A stretch of 64,000 nt of DNA, taken from Phallusia fumigata (lineage: Eukaryota > Chordata > Ascidiacea > Phlebobranchia > Ascidiidae). The notes beneath the pieces were generated by a model. That model worked only from the letters and a program-made list of their open reading frames with translations, made no database searches and was not told the DNA's origin. The DNA is taken from the NCBI GenBank assembly GCA_008931825.1, contig QXVZ01003926.1, positions 124,001 to 188,000 on the forward strand, written 5' to 3'. This document shows positions 60,101 to 64,000 of the stretch, piece after piece. The position numbers and the translations under genes are program-made. The first letter of the stretch is position 1. Each line of letters begins with the position of its first letter.

Positions 60101-62230
60101 GACGTATGGAGTTATGGAATCGTCATGTGGGAAGTGATGTCATACGGAGAGAGGCCTTACTGGGGGATGTCAAATCGAGATGTAAGTAACCTTTAGTATC
60201 TTTGTCTTCAGCGTACCCCGACAAACGCGAACATACTTTTGTTTTGTATTGAAGGTTTTTTTGCATTTTTCAAAACCCATCCTTACGTTTTACTTTGTGC
60301 AACAGGTTATGAATGCTGTGGAAACCGGATACCGCTTACCGGCCCCAATGGATTGCCCTCAAGTCCAACATCGACTCATGCTTGATTGCTGGAAGAAAGA
60401 TCGCAACCAGAGACCAAAGTTTGCACAAATCGTTGCATCTCTTGACAAAATGCTTCGCGAACCAGCTCAATTAAAGATCAAAGCAGGCCACGAGTAAATT
60501 TTAATTTATTGTCTTTTTCGATGGCTTGGTTAAAAATAATAACAAAAATTACTTAATTTAAAGTTATCAGCTACTCTGCTACAAAATAAAGAAGATTAAA
60601 GTTGGTGTAAACCACAAAAGATTTGGACAAGCACAATATATTAACCATGTTTATTTGATCGTTAGGCGACCAAGGAACGGCAGGATTTCGAACACCCACG
60701 GCCGCCCAGCCTCTGCACTGGGTCAAGCAGCATCTCAACCTGCTGACAATGCTCCTGTGTCCAGAACTGCGTCTTCTCCCCCTCACTCCTCATCTAACGG
60801 TGATTCAGGATACAGCAACGAAGAAACAGATGAGGAGGTTCCCTTTGTGACGACAACGAATGAACAGCTCAAGCCAGATCCTGGAAATGTTTCATCTTTG
60901 GGAGTGTGGCTGGACAGCATTGGCCTCTCGCATTGCAAAGAAAGTTTTACAAGAAACGGTTGCACATCCCTTGAACAAGTTTTGCAGCTAACTCACAGGT
61001 GAGATTTGAAACCCATAAAGGCTCTTTTCTCGCTAATAAAGGTTAAATAAATGTTTTACGAAACTCCCCAAAGCAATTATCATAACTGTGGCAGATAAGC
61101 ACTGGGTTTAGTTCAAACTTGTAGTATAAGCTTGTGCGTACATAGGAAAATCATTTGTTAACGTACCGAGGAGGTCGAGCGGGTGCGGGGGTGTGGCATC
61201 AACCACCAATACCTTCCAGTTGACTTTGATCAGTTTATTTTACTTCAAAGTTTTCTAAAAAAATCCTCAAGATTATATGAGTTGTTTTTTGGAGGACGTA
61301 ATATTAAATTCCTCCATAATTTAATCCACTATTTGGGTCAGTGTGTTTATTCAAAAGATTATGAGGATATCGGTGTTTAGTATTCTATGATATATTTCGG
61401 TTTTGCAACGCTGAGCTGAACCCGAATGGCAAGTGATACTAAACGTATTTTTAAATCTTTGGGATAATCAGAATTGTACAGGGCACAGATTTGTGGTTAA
61501 GGTTGTCTGCTAAATGGCAATGAGCCACGTTGATATTTTACAACCTGAAACTTATATGCCGGGATTAATACAGTGACTTTACGCACCGTCAACTTTTCCA
61601 CTCGACTTAGTACATGTCAAGTCGGGAGTTTATCGAACGTATCTCGGGGTCATGGGGTCGACTGGCGTTGGGGCTTGGGGTAACGCATCACTAGGCCCCC
61701 GCACGCATTCTTGACATTTCGCCTGAGATGAAAACCCTAAACCCATTGTCTTCGCACCACAAAAATTCCGACCCGCTCTGGTTTGCTGTTTTTGGCCGAT
61801 TTAAAATTTCGGTCTTTGCACAATCCGCGTTTTGTCTTCTGCCAAGTGGAATCGACAAGCACCATTTGTATGCAAACATTTTATAGTGGGTGGGTACGTG
61901 GGCACAACGCTAATGGAGGCTAAGTTGTTAGCGCCATGTTGATTTTATACTTAGCCAGATCTTTTGCGTCACGTGAAATGTTGGCTTTAGGTTCATGTAT
62001 TGTTACCACTAATCACTCAATGTTGAATCCATTGATATTTCCGCAGTGATATGGAACGAATGGGAATCGATAGCACGAATGATCAAGACCACCTGATCGA
62101 AACGATCCAAAAGATCTCCGCGCAACAGCTGGAGCAGCAGGATGCAGATGTTGATGGCCAAAGAAGATCAGCATCATCAATGTTACCTTCCTACAACGAG
62201 AGTCAACGACTCACCGGGATTTCCGTGTGA
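36011..62230 (+). CDS. Eph: Eph receptor tyrosine kinase, second tandem gene (20 coding exons, 1095 aa)
   Basis: Exons: 36011-36107, 40211-40275, 42004-42161, 42228-42351, 43217-43327, 43635-43793, 44225-44342, 48483-48638, 51338-51446, 53165-53309, 54026-54119, 55022-55251, 55615-55814, 57332-57540, 58360-58607, 59670-59879, 60032-60181, 60306-60493, 60666-60998, 62047-62230 (3288 nt, all GT..AG). Order: signal peptide, ephrin-binding domain, Cys-rich/EGF-like region, two FN3 domains, membrane helix (563-586), Y625/Y631, kinase, a 75-residue linker, SAM (about 1000-1065), C-terminus GISV. K682, D775, DFG 793-795 and Y808 are intact. An in-frame ATG at 36035 could be the true start, since the signal core follows it directly ([17 protein letters not shown]), giving 1087 residues. 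It is the tandem paralogue of the gene at 20282-33194, but spread over 26 kb by longer introns. Role as for that gene; ligand preference is unknown. Confidence 0.95.
36108..40210. other. Intron 1 of the second Eph gene (4.1 kb)
   Basis: No nested gene or recognisable element was seen. Confidence 0.55.
40211..43793 (+). CDS. Eph: Second Eph gene: ephrin-binding domain, exons 2-6
   Basis: Exons encode [107 protein letters not shown] and VYYKYCEES. This is the standard Eph ligand-binding order, with DNWLRT as the signature. Confidence 0.95.
40276..43216. other. Introns 2-4 of the second Eph gene
   Basis: Intron 2 is 1728 bp, intron 3 is 66 bp and intron 4 is 865 bp. Nothing beyond exons 3 and 4 was recognised. 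Confidence 0.55.
44225..48638 (+). CDS. Eph: Second Eph gene: cysteine-rich/EGF-like region, exons 7-8
   Basis: Exon 7 encodes [20 protein letters not shown]; exon 8 encodes [29 protein letters not shown] and DKACT. The exon 6/7 junction is phase 0, against phase 1 in the first gene. A 4.1-kb intron separates exons 7 and 8. Confidence 0.94.
44343..48482. other. Intron 7 of the second Eph gene (4.1 kb)
   Basis: A plus-strand open frame at 47509-47973 (154 codons) is the longest here. It has no signal peptide, domain or splice context I can support and is not called. There is no repeat of note. Confidence 0.55.
48639..51337. other. Intron 8 of the second Eph gene (2.7 kb)
   Basis: A minus-strand open frame at 49541-50032 (163 codons) is unrecognised and probably chance. 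Nothing else was seen. Confidence 0.55.
51338..55700 (+). CDS. Eph: Second Eph gene: two fibronectin III domains, exons 9-13 (part)
   Basis: FN3-1: [17 protein letters not shown], then [16 protein letters not shown] (Eph-type cysteines) and [21 protein letters not shown]3-2: [40 protein letters not shown] and GYGPFSAP. Order and intron phases match the first gene. Confidence 0.94.
51447..55021. other. Introns 9-11 of the second Eph gene
   Basis: Introns of 1718, 716 and 902 bp flank exons 10 and 11. No other feature was recognised. Confidence 0.5.
55735..57540 (+). CDS. Eph: Second Eph gene: membrane helix and juxtamembrane segment, exons 13-14
   Basis: The helix [20 protein letters not shown] continues to IFICRR, and intron 13 falls directly after it (phase 2). 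Exon 14 carries a Lys/Glu-rich stretch and then [12 protein letters not shown] (Y625, Y631). In the first gene intron 13 lies 24 codons further downstream of the helix and in phase 1. Confidence 0.95.
55815..59669. other. Introns 13-15 of the second Eph gene
   Basis: Introns of 1517, 819 and 1062 bp around exons 14 and 15. No other feature was recognised. Confidence 0.5.
58360..60493 (+). CDS. Eph: Second Eph gene: kinase domain, exons 15-18
   Basis: [79 protein letters not shown] and [12 protein letters not shown] are all in place. An insert of three residues (NNKTERD region) precedes the catalytic lysine relative to the first gene. Predicted active. Confidence 0.96.
60666..62230 (+). CDS. 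Eph: Second Eph gene: extended linker, SAM domain and C-terminus, exons 19-20
   Basis: 60666-60891 encodes a Ser/Pro/Asn-rich linker of about 75 residues with an acidic end ([10 protein letters not shown]) before [19 protein letters not shown] and [19 protein letters not shown] of the SAM domain. A Gln-rich helix (SAQQLEQQD) and a polar tail end in TGISV, a PDZ-ligand type terminus. Confidence 0.92.
60999..62046. other. Intron 19 of the second Eph gene (1.05 kb)
   Basis: This splits the SAM domain at the same place and phase as in the first gene. Nothing else was seen. Confidence 0.55.
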
Positions 62231-64000
62231 AAAGAAACTTGGCTGGTTGAGGTCAACCTATTAAAGAGCAGTGGCCGTTCGAGAGTTGGCGGTATAGAGA
62301 AACGTAGAAGAACCTCATAATCGAAAAACTGACCGTTCCTGGCTAATTACGAGGGTTCAACAGACTGTATGAGCCGCTTGGCGTTTTTTGGGAGTGTTTT
62401 GTACAGCTCTAATTTACACCGGATTTCGGCAAAAATCGACAATCATTTGTACTCCCATTTATTAGCTGCGTTGCGCTGTGCAGTTTCTTTCTTGCTTCAT
62501 AGTTATGTGCAATTGATTTTCTCTTGGACAATTTTAAAACAGCCTTTGGACATGAAATATCTTCGGCTACTAGATCGTTAATTTCAGCTCTGGTGTTGTT
62601 TGGTTGTCATGTTCCTATTTCCTGTTTTTTTTTTGTTACAGTGTCTATGGTGTGCTTGCACACTTTGCAACGCGAAAGCTTGTGTCTTAATACTATCCAA
62701 GCCTTGATAAGCTTTTAAACACTCCTGGTGAATGTGGCTTGCTGGCTTGGCTGTAGTAAACGTTATAATTTGTTCACAATATGTGTTGTTTCTTAGTACC
62801 CAGGTCAGCATTTTTTTTTGTTAAAAAATCCTAATTTCAGCAAAATTTTAAAAGAAACAAATAGCGACCCTATGGTCGAAAGTGGACCAAATTTACCTTC
62901 ATCATGTTTTTACTAATTTGCATAGCGTTATTTATTTGTTGCTGCCTTTTGTTTGTTATTCATCATAGTACCGCGCTGATTCGTGTACTAAATAAATTAA
63001 AATCGTCCGCTTACAAAACTTTGCATTATTGAACTGCTTTGAGCGTTTTAGATTTTTTTGCTCTGAACAAAAAATCATTGCTTTGTAGTTAAATCATATT
63101 AATTTTACTGCACATGAAAAGGGTTTAGTCCCCAGTGAGTTGTTTATAACATCAGCGGTTAGGCATTTAAAGAAATGTTAATTTCCACGGTGCTGCCTGC
63201 CGTCAAACGGTGCTGAGAAATGAAGAAATACATTTTCATTGGCAACGCTTGATAATCACTGAAAGTTGTTCCTTCAATTAACAAACCTGCAAAGTAGATT
63301 CACATCGTTTCAATCGCACTATGTCATACCTAATGTAGAACAACTTAGCTGGTAATTCCTAGGAATGTGTCGGAATTTGTCACAAACGTCATAGAATTGT
63401 TGTAACACAAGCGCCTAAAGCAGCGTTTCACATGCCAATGATAAAATGGTCGTTCCTGGCCTTCTAACGCTTAAAGCGATCGTCACATCAACAGGGCACC
63501 ACCAAGGCCGATTTTTTTAATTTCAGCTTGGTTTGTGGAGCACATGGGTTGATCATAGCGGGATAGTCCTTGTCATCCGATTGTGGTTTTCACAAGGTAA
63601 TGTTCACGCCACGAAAGTTGGATCAATGCTTGTTTGGATTGATGTCATATTATTCTTCTCGCGTTCCCATGGTATTTTTGTGCGAATTCCGAATCAGTGA
63701 TTGATCAGCACAGATGTGGATTAAAAGTCATATTCCAAGTATTTCAAGTAGCTTTATGTAGTGTGCAGATTTTTCATACAACTTGTCAAGAAAATCATAT
63801 TAGGTGAAAAATGCCGCTCGTGATTTTTAAATTTGTTTGAACAAATAAGTCAATTAAATTGTGTAAGATTGTCACTTTGCTCGACGCCGATAATAGACGT
63901 ATGCTTCTGTTAAACATAAAAGATGTTTTTTTAAATTAATCCATGACGTCGGGAGACTTAAGCTAGACGGCTCACACAAATTGTTTACGGGCGCGGAATT
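62231..64000. other. 3' UTR of the second Eph gene and downstream intergenic DNA
   Basis: Up to about 63,010 is probably 3' UTR. From there to the window end no gene or repeat was recognised. Confidence 0.5.
62991..62996 (+). terminator. Possible polyadenylation signal of the second Eph gene
   Basis: AATAAA lies about 760 bp after the stop at 62230, giving a 3' UTR similar in size to that proposed for the first gene. Confidence 0.5.

Overview
The window looks like part of an animal chromosome from an ascidian tunicate of the Ciona type. This is inferred, not proven. It rests on full chordate-style Eph receptor kinases, AT-rich compact DNA with many short introns, and an assembly with a single-N join and a 565-N gap between similar sequences. 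No rRNA, CRISPR array or bacterial gene was seen.

Bases 1-12,400 hold a minus-strand tandem cluster of small three-exon genes. Each encodes a secreted peptide of about 110 residues with a signal peptide and six cysteines in the spacing C-x13-C ... C-x2-C-x6-C-x3-C. Two copies are complete (7389-8426, 10263-10854), one is complete apart from an unclear splice junction (11769-12339), and four are partial or decayed (window edge, ~1118-1190, 2403-2781, 3917-4842). The left end (1-2.9 kb) is a second copy of the 7.67-10.75 kb block, and one member was duplicated again at 1.94-4.68 kb. I do not recognise the family.

Bases 12,400-20,280 are mostly intergenic. They hold a clear 260-bp hAT-type MITE with 8-bp target duplications, several short repeat families, a promoter-like stretch with CRE and NRF1-type sites, a candidate five-exon gene for a 125-residue one-pass membrane protein (14439-16459, +), and weaker minus-strand exon candidates.

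Bases 20,282-33,194 and 36,011-62,230 are two tandem, same-strand Eph receptor tyrosine kinase genes, each resolved into 20 coding exons (1012 and 1095 residues). Both have a signal peptide, ephrin-binding domain, cysteine-rich/EGF-like region, two fibronectin III domains, a membrane helix, the paired juxtamembrane tyrosines, an intact kinase, a SAM domain and a hydrophobic C-terminus of PDZ-ligand type. Seventeen of 19 introns have the same phase in both. They differ in intron size, in the spacer before the membrane, in the kinase-SAM linker and in two intron positions. They would act at the cell surface as receptors for ephrins in contact-dependent signalling.
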